DNA from: Erigeron canadensis
Taxonomy: Eukaryota > Streptophyta > Magnoliopsida > Asterales > Asteraceae
Reading direction: 5' to 3'
Assembly: GCF_010389155.1 (NCBI RefSeq)
Contig: NC_057764.1
Coordinates: 12,648,001-12,712,000, forward strand
DNA: 64,000 bases
The notes beneath the pieces were generated by a model. The model saw only the letters and a program-made list of their open reading frames with translations, made no database searches and was not told where the DNA came from. Shown one piece after another: positions 20,554-31,482 of the stretch. The position numbers and the translations under genes were made by a program. Numbering within the stretch: position 1 is the first letter of the stretch; every line of letters starts with the position of its first letter.

Positions 20554-22814
20554 ATGGCAGGACAAGGTAACAACGCTCGTGTGTTTGTTAAGGAGCACAA
20601 TGCTGCACTCGATCTCAGCATTACGTAGACGGGGTGCACTTCAGAGTTTCATGGTGTCCAACAGTTTCTTGCACGTTCTCGTGTTCATTTTGCTGTGACA
20701 GAGAACCCTCCGGTGGTGATAAGTCTCATTAGAGAGTTTTGGAACTCAGCCGGTTCAGTGCAGATGGGTGCTCATACATACATTCGCACTACTGTTGGAG
20801 GACGTTCATTCTCATTTTTTGCTGGAGACTTACGGACGATATTATACTTAGGTGATGTCGAGATAGAGCAAGGTCCGACTGAGTTTTCTGAGGAATTCTG
20901 CAACAGTGCTCTATGTCGTATGGGGTATACTGGTGCCATTTCTCACCCATACTTCAGGAATCATCTTCGTGGCAAATGGAAGCTTCTTGCTTACTATTTG
21001 TTGAGGGCCATTAGTCATCGGAGTACAGGCTATGACCAGATGAATATACAGAATGCTTCTCAGATGGTTGCCTGGGTGCTGAACAAGCCATATAGCTTCT
21101 CTCAGTACATTTTTGATAATTTGGAGAAGGAGTTGAGGTCATTTGGTACAGACAAGAAATTCTTTCTATTTCCAAGATTTGTGATGATCATAATTCATCA
21201 CTTTGCAGCTGATTTGCCATTTGACGGTCCTACATCCAATTTAGGTCGTCTTACGTATAAGGGATTTGTTGAAAGTTTGAAGCACTTGTCGGGTGGAAAT
21301 GTTCCGATACATGTTGATTATCCACCTCTGTTCGGACATTTGATTAATCCTAACTATGTTGCACCCAGACAAGGTTGGGAGGATGAAGAACCTGTTGTTG
21401 TTGCTGGTGGTGGTGATGATCAGGCTCAAGAAGATCCTCATGAAGAACGAGCTGATCAGTTTGAGGGACTAAATGATGTTCCTCTGTATGCTAGTGATTT
21501 GGAGCATGATTCTGATATGGATGCTCTCATGGAGGATATTGATGATCCTACAAATCTTGTACCACCATCTACTGGAGTTTTTACTTCTACCTCTGCTCCA
21601 GTTGATGTTGATCCTTCTGAAGTCCCAGTTAATGTTGTTGAGGATTTAGAAGATGAAGAAGAGGAAGAAAGACTGCCAAAGCGAAGAAGAAGACATGCAC
21701 GATCTCAAGCTGAGTTGATAGAGAGTTTGCTGCTTATTTTGAAGCCATGGAGAGGTCTCATGCACCTACTGTTGGTGATACTCCATTGGTTGCTGCTTTA
21801 AGAGCTTCAGTTTCTGATGTTCCTGCTTCTGTGTCTGCTCCTTCTGCTGTTGGTGTTGCTGTTGGGGAGAGAAGGTCGAGACCAAAGTTTATCATTCGAG
21901 GAATTGGTTCTCGCGCAAAAGTTGTTACTAAGGCTACAATTGTTACGATTCATGCTGCTTCGGAGTCTCCAGTTCGTCAAGAGCCAGAGTCGACACTTCC
22001 TGTTTCTACTGTCATGGGACGTCTGTTGGCTCCTCTGCAAAAACCACAGATGCCTCCCACAGGAACTTCCAGTGCTCGTATGCCTTCGTTTGAAGCTACG
22101 ATGCCACCTCAGGCCTCTACATCTGATGTTGCTTCTACTTCACATCCACCTGTACCTGTTCAAGTGCAGCTGAGTCGTTTATTTTCAGAGAAGAAGATGT
22201 TGGAGTTGAGGGTTACAGCTTTGGAGAATCAGCTAAAGCTCCAAGCTGCTAAGCATCAAGAAGAGATGGACGTAATGACAGCTTTTGTTCATTCTCTTGG
22301 ATCTAGACTTGACCAATTCTTGGCTCAAGGGGGAGATGAAGATGGTTGTAAGGATGATGAGCTAGCAAAGAAGACTAGAGATGATGATCATGATGATCAA
22401 GATCGAGCTCAAGATCCAAATCAACAACAAACAGATGGTGAGCCAGCGAATAGAGGTCAAGATCAAGATGCTGCTGCTGATGATGCTATGGATACAGAGA
22501 CTGCAGATGTTCAGGGGGAGTCATCAAGACAAAGAGAGTCAGAGATCGCTGGTACAGCTGGTGCTAGTAAATCTAGCAGATCCTGATGATCCAGATAACA
22601 ATGATGATGGGGAAGATTCCAATTCAGGTAACTCCGATTCTAATTCTGATAGAATAGAAAGGGAGACAGTGAATGATCCTCATAATTATAAAGAAAAAGA
22701 AAATCTTAGCAAAGGAAAATCTACTCAGGATGGTGAGTCAACTAAGACTGATCTACTACCAATGCCTCTACAGAGTCAGATTTGCACCCTTTAATTGTGC
22801 ATAGACTAGAAAAG
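20554..22814 (+). pseudogene. TE4 extra ORF, N-terminal and middle part (function unknown)
   Basis: The start is ATG 20554 (MAGQGNNARVFV), two bases after an acceptor-like GCAG. The frame carries one stop (TAG 20626), then a well-conserved folded-looking part with EFHGVQQFLARSRVHFA, LIREFWNSA, HPYFRNHLRGKWKLL and FPRFVMIIIHHF. An acidic linker (about 21390-21670) follows. A frameshift near 21750 leads to a Ser/Thr/Pro-rich segment, a coiled-coil-like helix (about 22180-22300) and an Asp/Gln-rich tail. I know this type of protein as an uncharacterised product of plant Copia elements. It is cut at 22814 by TE5. Confidence 0.65.
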
Positions 22815-23031
22815 TGTTAGAAATCCAAAAATAGTGATAAATTATAATTTAAGTTAGTGGACGTTTTGTTGTTAAGACATGGTGAAATGATTTCTAAGGT
22901 TGAACCGCCATTGTTGAGATGGTGAAATGTCTCTCTCTCTAGAAAATCACACACACTAAACACACCAAGAACACACACACTTAAACCGCCATTGTTGAGA
23001 TCAAATCAATAGCAGAAATCGTGTTGTTACA
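22815..23031 (+). repeat. 5' LTR of TE5, internally rearranged
   Basis: It matches the 3' LTR at both ends but is 217 bases long instead of 312. About 120 internal bases, including the TATA box seen at 39120-39127, are replaced by 26 bases copied from elsewhere in the same LTR (22904-22920 repeats 22984-23000, and 22921-22929 repeats 22881-22889). Without its TATA box this LTR is unlikely to drive full transcription. Confidence 0.9.
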
Positions 23032-23033
23032 TG

Positions 23034-23045
23034 TGGTATCAGAGC
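23034..23045 (+). other. Primer binding site of TE5
   Basis: TGGTATCAGAGC starts two bases after the LTR end, the standard plant Copia site for initiator tRNA-Met. Confidence 0.9.
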
Positions 23046-24244
23046 AAAACATCACTTTGATATCGATCCATAACTGATTTTGATCTCAATTTTCATCCAA
23101 TTTCATTTCAAAAATCGTTTTTCATACCGTCACTGTTTCATCATTTTTCACCAGAAAAATCACATAAAATCATTAGTTTTTGTTCACCAATCGATTCCTC
23201 GTAGCTCAAAACATAATCTGTCATTAGTTTTGGCGCTAAAAATTGGGTTTTGATTCTGTTGTGTTATAAGCTGAATTGTGTATTAGGATTTGTTACGGAC
23301 GTAATTACAAACGTTTGGCAAGTGATTTCACATTCTAACACTCAGTAAATCGAAAGTTATTGAAGCTTGAAAATTCATCAATGGAGATTTTACTTTATGT
23401 TCTGTTGGAGAAGAAGACCTCAAAACGATCTTCACTAGGACGATTTCCTTAAGATCGTCTCAGTGGTTGTTTTTCCATAATTGATACATGTTGTGTTGTG
23501 GCTTGTAGGACGATCCTCACAAGATCGTTCTAGCAAGTGTGGTTGTTGGAAAAGTGTTGTTTGTGGCTAACTGATCCATTTTGGATTGGTTTAGTCAAAA
23601 TTCAAAGTGTTTAAACTTTGAAAAAGAGTTGGCAGAAACTAAGACGATCTTGCCAAGATCGTCTTAGTTACCTAACACTAAAACGATCTTGACCAAGATC
23701 GTCTTAGTGTTTGCTGTTTGTTGTGTTGGTGAGGTTGATCATCAGAAGTTGTTGTGATTGGGAATCACACACTTCCTGGGTAACTGATCATTATTGATTG
23801 GTTTTGCTTAAATCTAATTCCTTCCAATTCAAAACAAATCTCTGTCCAAAAATTCTCAAAAACACTTAGAAAAATTTCCAAGTCTTCTAAAACGATCTTA
23901 TCAAGACCGTTTCATTTCCTTGATCAAAATTCCAAGACGATCTCTTTTTAGATCGTTTCATTTTCAAAGTTCTTTATACTTCAATTTCTTTTTCAATTTC
24001 CTTTAATTCTTTTTCAATTTCCATTTCCAAATCACAAAATCATTCCTCAATTTCAGTTTCATTTCATACTTAGCCAAATTTCATCAAAGTTCATTCAAGA
24101 CGATCTTCTCTAAATCGCCTTACTCTTCTTAATCCTAAAACGATCTTTTCCAAGTCGTTCTTAAATTCAGTCATCAAGATCGTTTCAGCTTCTGAAAATT
24201 TCAACTTTCATTCTAATTCAAGTTCCAAATCAAATCTCTTTCAA
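23046..24244 (+). other. TE5 untranslated leader before gag
   Basis: About 1.2 kb without a gene. The distal half carries the ACGATCTT/AAGATCGT palindrome array. The remainder is AT-rich with pyrimidine-rich stretches (about 23980-24060). Confidence 0.7.
23424..24188 (+). repeat. Array of about 8 ACGATCTT...AAGATCGT palindromes (TE5 leader)
   Basis: The strongest copy is a perfect hairpin with 15-bp arms at 23638-23652 and 23654-23668 (ACTAAGACGATCTTG and its complement, one-base loop). A second at 23676-23709 has 16-bp arms with one mismatch. Others lie at 23424-23460, 23507-23531, 23890-23913, 23933-23960, 24095-24120, 24135-24160, and a half copy at 24175-24188. Spacer sequence differs between copies. 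Confidence 0.85.
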
Positions 24245-26752
24245 ATGGCTTCTCGTGAAGCTTTGGCATTAGGTTCAGACACAAGACCTCCAGTTCTCTA
24301 CCGTGGTTCTTATGGACTATGGAAGAAAGGATTCATGGATTATGTGGAATGTCAACCAAATGGTCACCTTCTAAAAGATTCCATTCTTAATGGACTTGCA
24401 GTTCATCGCCATCCCACCACTGGTGCAATACTCACTCTTGATCTTTTGAATGCTGAACAAAAAGATCGAACAACTACAGATAATAGAGCTAGATCATGCT
24501 TATACAAAGCACTGACAGATGAAATCTATGGTTCTGTTGATTCTTATGATACAGCCAAGGAGATATGGGATGAGGTGGCAAGACAAATGGAAGGATCTGA
24601 CCTAACTTCAACAATTAGATTGACAAATGTGTTGACTGAGTTTGACAACTTCAGCAAATTACCAAATGAATCTCTAGAGGTTGTCTACTGTAGATTCTGC
24701 AATGTCATAAATGAACTTAGGAAGAACAATGTCAAGAAATCAGAGATTGAGTTAAACATCAAATTCATCAAAGCTCTTGGTCCTGAGTGGGAAGATTATG
24801 GAACTCAGATTAAGCAACATCAAAATCTTCATGAATCCTTCAAACTCAATGAACATCAAGTTCTAAACAAAGCTTCATCAAACAAAATGCCAGAAGTTGT
24901 ATCTTCTGGTCCTTTGGCATTAATTGTTGAAAAGAAGGTTTCTTAAGCTCTTAAAAGGCAAATGGTAGTTGTTTCTTCGTCTGATGAGGAGGGAGATGAT
25001 ATGTTGGCTCCAAGAGATGGTGTTTCTGACGAATTATATCAAGCTCTTGCCGCAGTTACCAAGCACTTCAAGAAAAAGTACTACAAAGCGAGGCCAACTA
25101 ACAACAATTTCCGCACTTCTTCCACAAGTGCATTTCCCAAGAAGGAACACTATCATTCAAAGAATAATGGTCAAGGTGAATCAAGTGGATCCAAGCATGT
25201 GGAAAAGAAAGCTGATAGTTATGACAAGCAAGTTGAAAAGGGGAAAGCTTCTGATAAAAAATGCTACAACTGTGGTATTCCTGGTCATTTTGCAATTGAT
25301 TGCAAGCAACCCCGTAAGAGAAACTATGAGTACTACAAGCAGAAGATGCTTTTAGCAAAGCAAGTGGAAGCTGGTCATGCATTGCTGGCTGAAGATGACA
25401 AGTGGCTTTTGCTATCAGATGATGAAGATGAAGATCTCTCTGCAAATGTGTGCTTCATGGCGAGGTTGGCCAAGAACAAAGCATTTGAAGCTAAAAGCAC
25501 TGATGAAGAGTACCCGGATGATGAGGTAAATCTACACTCTACTTTTTCTTTAGTTAAAGCTAAAGAGTTGTTTGATTTAGCTTTATCTAACTTGAGAACT
25601 CATATTACGTCTTTAGCCAACAAAAATAAGAAGTTGAAAAATAGTATTTCATTTTCTAAAAGTGAATTTTCAAAACTCTTTGAAGAACATTCGAAATTAC
25701 TTTTTGATTATGATACTATTAAACAAGATTTTCAAACCTACAAAGATCAAATGTTGGTTAAAGAGTGTGAGTTGAATGCATCTCCTGATTCTAAGTTATT
25801 GCATAAGTGTTATAAACTTGAAAAGACCATTCATGATCTTAAAAAAGCCAATCAAGATCTTGAAATTCAAAAGACCAATGAGTGGCTTCAGGCCAATGCA
25901 AGACAAATGGATGTTGATATTCTTAACAAGAAACTTTTAGAATCCAAACCTAACAATATTGAACTTGAACGAAAGATTTCTGATTTAAATCATACTTGTT
26001 TTTTGAAAGGCGTTGAGATTGAAACTCTTCGAAACCAAAGAGAGGAATTTAAAAAGAATATACTTTTCTATCAAGAAAAGTTATATAAAGTCGAACAAAA
26101 CCCTCTTTTGGATTTTACCGCCTATTTCAACAAGTCAAAGATTGACAGATCGGAACTTCTTCATGGGTTGGGATTTGAGAATATCTCTCCATTACAAAAA
26201 GCCAAAGATCAAATTGAACCTCTGTATGATGAAAAATTTCTTCGCCTTGGTATGGTACAACAATTTATTCGTCCACTAGATAACGAATTTGAGACTGATG
26301 ATGTTGAGAAAATACCACAAAATGATTTTTTGGTTAATTATGATGTTATTAATGCTTCAAATAACTCGAAAGAATCTTCAATTTTCAAATTGGAAGAAAT
26401 AGCATCAAATTTCCAAAACCAAGAGTCAGTTGGTAATTCACCTAAACCTACTAAAATGTATGTTCCATCTACCATTTTGGAAAAACAAATAGAAGGTTTG
26501 CAACATACAGTGAAATCTCAACAAAATGAAATTGAAAAACTTAAGTCTCAAAGTTTGAATTCGGAGGATAAATTAGTTGTTGTGGATAGTAAGAAAGTTT
26601 GTATGGATGCTTCTACTCAAACTGACCTAAGTGCTTTAGTAGACCATTCCACTCAGACTACTTGTGTTTCATCTACTATTTCCTCCACCCAAACCTTGAC
26701 TGTAAGTCCACCTAACAAGATGTACACGAGATCAAGATATAACAAGATATAA
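24245..26752 (+). pseudogene. gag: TE5 gag (capsid, zinc knuckle, coiled coil)
   Basis: The start is ATG 24245 (MASREALALGSD). One frame of about 835 codons has a single stop (TAA 24944). The capsid part shows LYRGSYGLWKKGF, SYDTAKEIWDEVARQMEGSD and FCNVINELRKN. The nucleocapsid zinc knuckle CYNCGIPGHFAIDC is at 25262-25303. A long Lys/Glu-rich coiled coil (about 25540-26100) follows, as in TE9. Gag would assemble particles and package RNA. The frame ends in MYTRSRYNKI, where similarity to TE9 is lost, so the true 3' end of gag is missing. Confidence 0.88.
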
Positions 26753-27333
26753 GGTTAGACAATAATAATCACAAGTTATATCAAGTAAGCCGACTGGCAA
26801 GTAAATTGAAACTAGATAGGACTAGTTAGAATTACGATCCAGATAATGGATAAGAGTAATACAGTATGACTACTTGAAACTATATAAATTACTGTTTTCA
26901 ATCATTTGTTCTATGATAAATAGATAACAAATAGGATTGTTTTTATATTTTTTGATAACAATTAAAACTCTTGATTTGAGTGACAATTGTAACTTTAAAC
27001 ATTAATACGCAAAACTAATTTGATATAAAAAGGGAGAAAATTTTAATACCTTTTTGATTGAGAGATAGAATGAGTCTTGAATGAAGTTCATACTAATTTG
27101 GATTTAATATTCAAGTAACCCTCTATTTTAAATCGTGTTTAGTTTAATGATCGTCCGATAGTATGAATCGTATTTTGTTTAGTAATAGTCTCATGTTATG
27201 TGACACCTATTGGATTTAATATAGAATTAATCGTATTGTTTGTATGTATTTTGTTGCCAGTTTTTTAAATAGTTAATAGAAATTATAAAGCCATATTACT
27301 ATCCATTAGATTATAAACAGAAAAGCATAACTT

Positions 27334-27471
27334 GGGACATGGGGGTTTTCTCTAGCATTTAGCTGGTTAGTGCAGTCATCCCCTCGGATTAACTATCTTT
27401 ATAACGTGGCCGATTTCTACCGGATGATGATAATGCAATGGCGCTAAGTCCAATCACCATTGTTGTTAAAA
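27334..27471 (+). mobile_element. TE7: SINE-like retroposon with 13-bp target duplication
   Basis: A 138-base segment starting GGGACATGG and ending in an A-run is flanked by perfect copies of AAAAGCATAACTT (27321-27333 and 27472-27484). The A-tail next to the right copy gives plus orientation. A GCTGGTTAGTGC stretch about 30 bases in resembles a tRNA-type A box. No good B box was found, so the promoter class is uncertain. Long duplication plus A-tail indicates LINE-type (target-primed) insertion. Confidence 0.7.
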
Positions 27472-27484
27472 AAAAGCATAACTT

Positions 27485-29333
27485 AAATTATAATTGTAAA
27501 TAACGAGAAGGCAATTTTTTTTCCCTGGATTTCCCATGGATGTCATTTCTTAAATTAAAAATACTTTTTTGTTCCTCCTCCTATAATTAAAAATACACTA
27601 ATTCAAAAACAAAATTAATCAAATAATATAAAAATTATTAAATTGCATAATAATCCAAATATTTAAGAAACACGTATATCCGCTAACAAAGTATTCATAC
27701 ACATCATTTGGAAGTTAAAAGATTTCAAAATAATCCAAACAAACAAGTCTTGAGAGTTAAGGTAGTATTGGGTAAATTCTTCATCATAATGGTGATGGTG
27801 GCTTTCATTTGTAGCATTTCGGATTCCTTTTTTGCTTCGATCTGCTAGCTCATTTCTTTGCCTTTGCTCTACGTTATGGGTCAGCACTTGTACCTACAAA
27901 AATCGAGATAAAGGTCAATATTTTAATTTACAACGGGATACTAACTCCTTTAATTTAGATACACATTCGTGTTACATAGCAGTTACTATCAAAAAAATTC
28001 AAGTTTGAGTTGGCGCGAGATAAAAAAACATTAAATTGAAACTCTATTGTTAATAGAACTATCAACAATGATCAACATAATTATATATATATATAGTAAA
28101 GTAATAGAAATTTGGACAAAGAGGGTTCCATGTTCTGTTTAGACTTTACCTGTTTTGACACCGTACCCAACCTACCCATTTTGACTTTCATTTGCAATTA
28201 AGGTAATAGCAAAGCCTGCCTACAATGAATACAAACACTAACCCCAGCCAAAAGGTCCATTGAGAGCCCCTGCTTTTGCTTTTCACCACCATCCCTGACT
28301 GGTTTTGTTTGACGGCACATGCGCATAACTTTTGCTGCCTGATGATCTCCTGAAATAACTGTTGTTGATCCATTCACTTCTTGGGTCATGCGCTTCTGCA
28401 AAAGCGAAAGATGATGTTAGGCTTTTTGTATGAATGAGCATCATTAACTTCAAGAATTCTTGTAAATCAGAATAAATCACATAAATCACAATTTGAATCC
28501 AGGGTTCTCATCTTTGGAAATGTAATGAAACAGACAAAGACTATTTTAAAACCCGACAGAAATTCCAATGATCAATGGTCTCCAGTATGAAGAGGCTCCT
28601 CTGGGCTAATACTTCCTGACCCGAACTATTTTCTACAGGTGGATAGTTCGACCCCTTAATTAATGAATGGGGCGAATCAGGTTAGTTATAACCTCTAACA
28701 GGTCAACGGGATAACGGATGATAAAAAAAAGATTGATTAAAGGGAATAGGTCTAAGCAAACAAAACCTCTTACTCTCTGTATATTAAAAGGAAAAACGAG
28801 TAAACTAGTAACAAAGATCATAACTCCGGCCGCTTCACCTGGCCTCTTAATCTCCTTCACTAGTTTCTTCTGACGTTTGATTTCTCGCTTAGAACTAGGC
28901 TGAAAACTATCATCAACCACATGAGCTACAAGTGCTAAATGAAGATGGTGTACCCGTCAACACATAACAAGGATCTGATGCATACAAAATTCAAGATGAA
29001 AATAATAAAAATACACTAATATTCACTTATATAAATGAGCATAATCCGTTCAATCCATACAATCTGGTATAAATCAAAGTGACCCGCGCATAAAGTAATG
29101 GGTCGAAACAGCTACCTCTTATGTTTTAATTCATCATCTTATGTTTTAAGAAATTCAATCGATACCTCTTATGTGTACTGCACTACTCCAGCTTTTCAGA
29201 TGATCACATATGAGGTGTTGTGATACGGGTAGCTTCATGGTAAATTCTACACCTGCACTTGATTAATTGATAACATACAAATTAAAAAACACTAAGCTGG
29301 AAGAATACATATTTAACGCCTTAGTACCTGTCT
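27485..29333 (-). other. TE6 region with possible captured host exons
   Basis: No transposase is seen here. On the minus strand two exon-like pieces stand out. The first (about 28922 to 28840) encodes VVDDSFQPSSKREIKRQKKL and ends at a donor-like AG/GTGAAG. The second (about 28395 to 28190) follows an acceptor-like CTTTTGCAG and encodes about 65 codons. I do not recognise the protein. CACTA elements are known to carry gene fragments, so capture is plausible but not shown. The rest is AT-rich and empty. Confidence 0.35.
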
Positions 29334-30116
29334 TCAAGTAGAGCGAGGATTGTCAATCCATAATCCTTCATCATGGTCGGATCTCAAGTATATGGTATTA
29401 TCTGCCACAACAATTGTTGATTGAGTATCGGTAGAAAATGGGGGCAACTCATCAAGTTGATCGTATTCTTCTTCATTAACAACGTTCTCGACACCAAGAA
29501 TACGTCGTTTACCATGGAGAACGACATGCGATCTAGAGTTACTCGGGTCCTCGATATAGAATACTTGGGTGGCTAGCTTAGCTAAGATGAACGGTTCTGA
29601 TGCATAGCCATTTGTGGAAAGGTCTACTGTTGTGATACCAAAATTGTCGACTTTGACACCTCGTCGGTTTTCCACCCACTTACACTTGAGCATGGGTATA
29701 CTAAAGGCATTATAATCAAGTTCTACAATTTCTTCGATAACACCATAATAGGAATCCTTTGCGATCGACGACCTCGTGGAGAATCCTGTGGTTGTAGCTA
29801 TTAGCGTCACTCCACTGTTTTGCATTGTACTCTTTGCATCTTGTTGTTTCGTATAAAATGTATAGCTATTTATATCATAACCTTGATATTTTGTAACCCT
29901 CTCACTCGGACTGTATGCCAACCATTTCACTTCTTCATCCACATTTTCTGACCTACTTACTCTATATTTTAACCATGATTCAAATGTGTTGTGTTCAATG
30001 GCCAAAAATTTGTCACTCTTCCTCCTGTTTGTCTGATTTAAAAACCGCTTATGCTCATTTACATATGTATCAATACATGTCATGTGTTGTAAGACTGTAA
30101 AATGTGCTTGATGCAT
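29334..30116 (-). pseudogene. TE6 DUF4216-type domain of the CACTA transposase gene
   Basis: About 260 codons on the minus strand. Wording such as DSYYGVIEEIVELDY, LKCKWVENRRGVKVD and ASEPFILAKLATQVFYIEDP is that of the DUF4216 module found at the C-terminal end of plant CACTA TNP2 proteins. It ends at a stop at 29334-29336. It lies downstream of the DUF4218 piece in a different frame, with stops or a possible intron between (30117-30151). The role of this module is not established. Confidence 0.8.
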
Positions 30117-30151
30117 ATAATCTCTTGACGGAAACTCCTTTCTTTTCCCAA

Positions 30152-30838
30152 TTATACCAGCCCCTGACAGTCTACCCTGTGTCGACGCTCTGGGAGTCCA
30201 ATACTTTTTGAGCCTCTTAGGTAATCATTACAAAATTCAAGAATCTCCTCGGAAGCATAACCTTCAACAATGCTTCCTTCTAGTCGAGCTCTGTTCCTTA
30301 CATACTTTTTTAAGATACCCATATACCTCTCAAACGGGTACATGTATCGTAGAAAGACCGGACCGCAAGCCTTAATTTCATATACAATATGAGATACGAG
30401 GTGAACCATGACATAAAAAAATGAAGGTGGGAAGTACATTTCAAGTTGGCACAGAGTGACGATAACATCATGTTGCAAAGTATCCAACGCTTCGGGATCA
30501 ATCACTTTTGAATGGATAGAGTTAAAGAACAAACATAGTTTTGTTATTGTATAACGGATGTGTTCCGGAAGTATTCCACGAATTGCAATAGGAATCATTT
30601 GTGTCATCAAAACATGGCAATCGTGGGACTTCATACCAATCAACTTGTTGTCTTTCATCGAAACCAACCTTTTAACGTTCGAAGAATATCCTGATGGGAC
30701 CTTAACACCATTTAAGCATTTGCAAAAAGAAGTTCTTTCATCTTTGGACAAGGTATAACAGGCTGCTGGCAGATATGTTCGCTTCCCATCACTATTCTCC
30801 TGTGGAGCAAGCTTCGGTCGTATTTTCATATCGAACAT
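30152..30838 (-). pseudogene. TE6 DUF4218-type domain of the CACTA transposase gene
   Basis: About 228 codons on the minus strand with the hallmarks of DUF4218: GMKSHDCHVLMTQMIPIAIR, LEMYFPPSFFYVMVHLVSHI, RYMYPFERYMGILKKYVRN and EGSIVEGYASEE. It directly follows the TNP2 catalytic region, as in plant CACTA elements. Frame changes on both sides suggest decay or introns. Confidence 0.85.
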
Positions 30839-31479
30839 TAACTCCGTCTTTGGTTTTCCCTGGAATATTCAATAGTAACCCGATCAAACTATCACAAACA
30901 TTTTTTTCGATATGCATAACATCAATACAATGTCGGACCTGTAAATCCTTCCAGTATATTAAATCCCAAAAAATAGATTTTTTTTTCCAGATGTCATCCG
31001 ATTTCCCACGCTTTCTTTTTTTTACCGAACTCATTTTGGAAGTTTTCAACCCGGGAAAATACAGTTTCTCCATCTGGTGGTGGGGGTAGACTTCCGTACT
31101 CACTATAGCCATCAAACAGATTACCCATGTTACGATATGGGTGATCAGGTGGAAGTGATCTTCTATGGCCCATATACACTGTTTTCTTGCAGTATTTCAA
31201 CCATCTTGAACATGTGTTATCATGGCAAATGGGACACGCCTTAGACCCTTTTGTACCATACCCCGACAAGTTCCCATAGGCCGGGAAATCACTGATAGTG
31301 CAAAAAACCATGGCCCGTAATCGAAAATTTTCATTCATATACCCATCATGAACTACAAATCCCGGACTCCATAATGTTTTCAAGTCATCAGTTAAAGGAG
31401 AGAAATACACATCAATCTCATTACCAGGTTGTTTCGGACCTTGAATTAATAAAGACATCATGATATATTTTCGTTTCAT
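30792..31479 (-). pseudogene. TE6 TNP2-type transposase catalytic region
   Basis: Two minus-strand frames (30994-31479 and 30792-31115) encode Transposase_21 (TNP2) sequence: GPKQPGNEIDVYFSPL, ISDFPAYGNLSGYGTKG, ACPICHDNTCS and then WKDLQVRHCIDVMHIEKNV. The frames overlap at a run near 31005-31020, so a frameshift lies there. TNP2 is the DDE-type enzyme that cuts CACTA termini. This copy is not translatable as one chain. Confidence 0.85.
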
Positions 31480-31482
31480 GCA

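Noticed and set aside
21807..22173. Leu-rich plus-strand and Arg/Asn-rich minus-strand frames
   Set aside because: Both are out-of-frame readings of the Ser/Ala/Val-rich extra ORF of TE4.
22381..22794. Met/Ile-rich 137-codon frame
   Set aside because: Its first two thirds are a shifted reading of the Asp/Gln-rich tail of the TE4 ORF. Only the last part may be the true frame after a frameshift.
27596..27612. CACTAATTCAAAAAC as the left terminus of TE6
   Set aside because: Partial similarity only. Flanking triplets do not match (ATA against TTT), and subterminal repeats are absent.
29181..29190. CACTACT as the missing left terminus of TE6
   Set aside because: Only seven bases agree with the right terminal repeat, no subterminal repeats follow and no 3-bp duplication matches the right flank.
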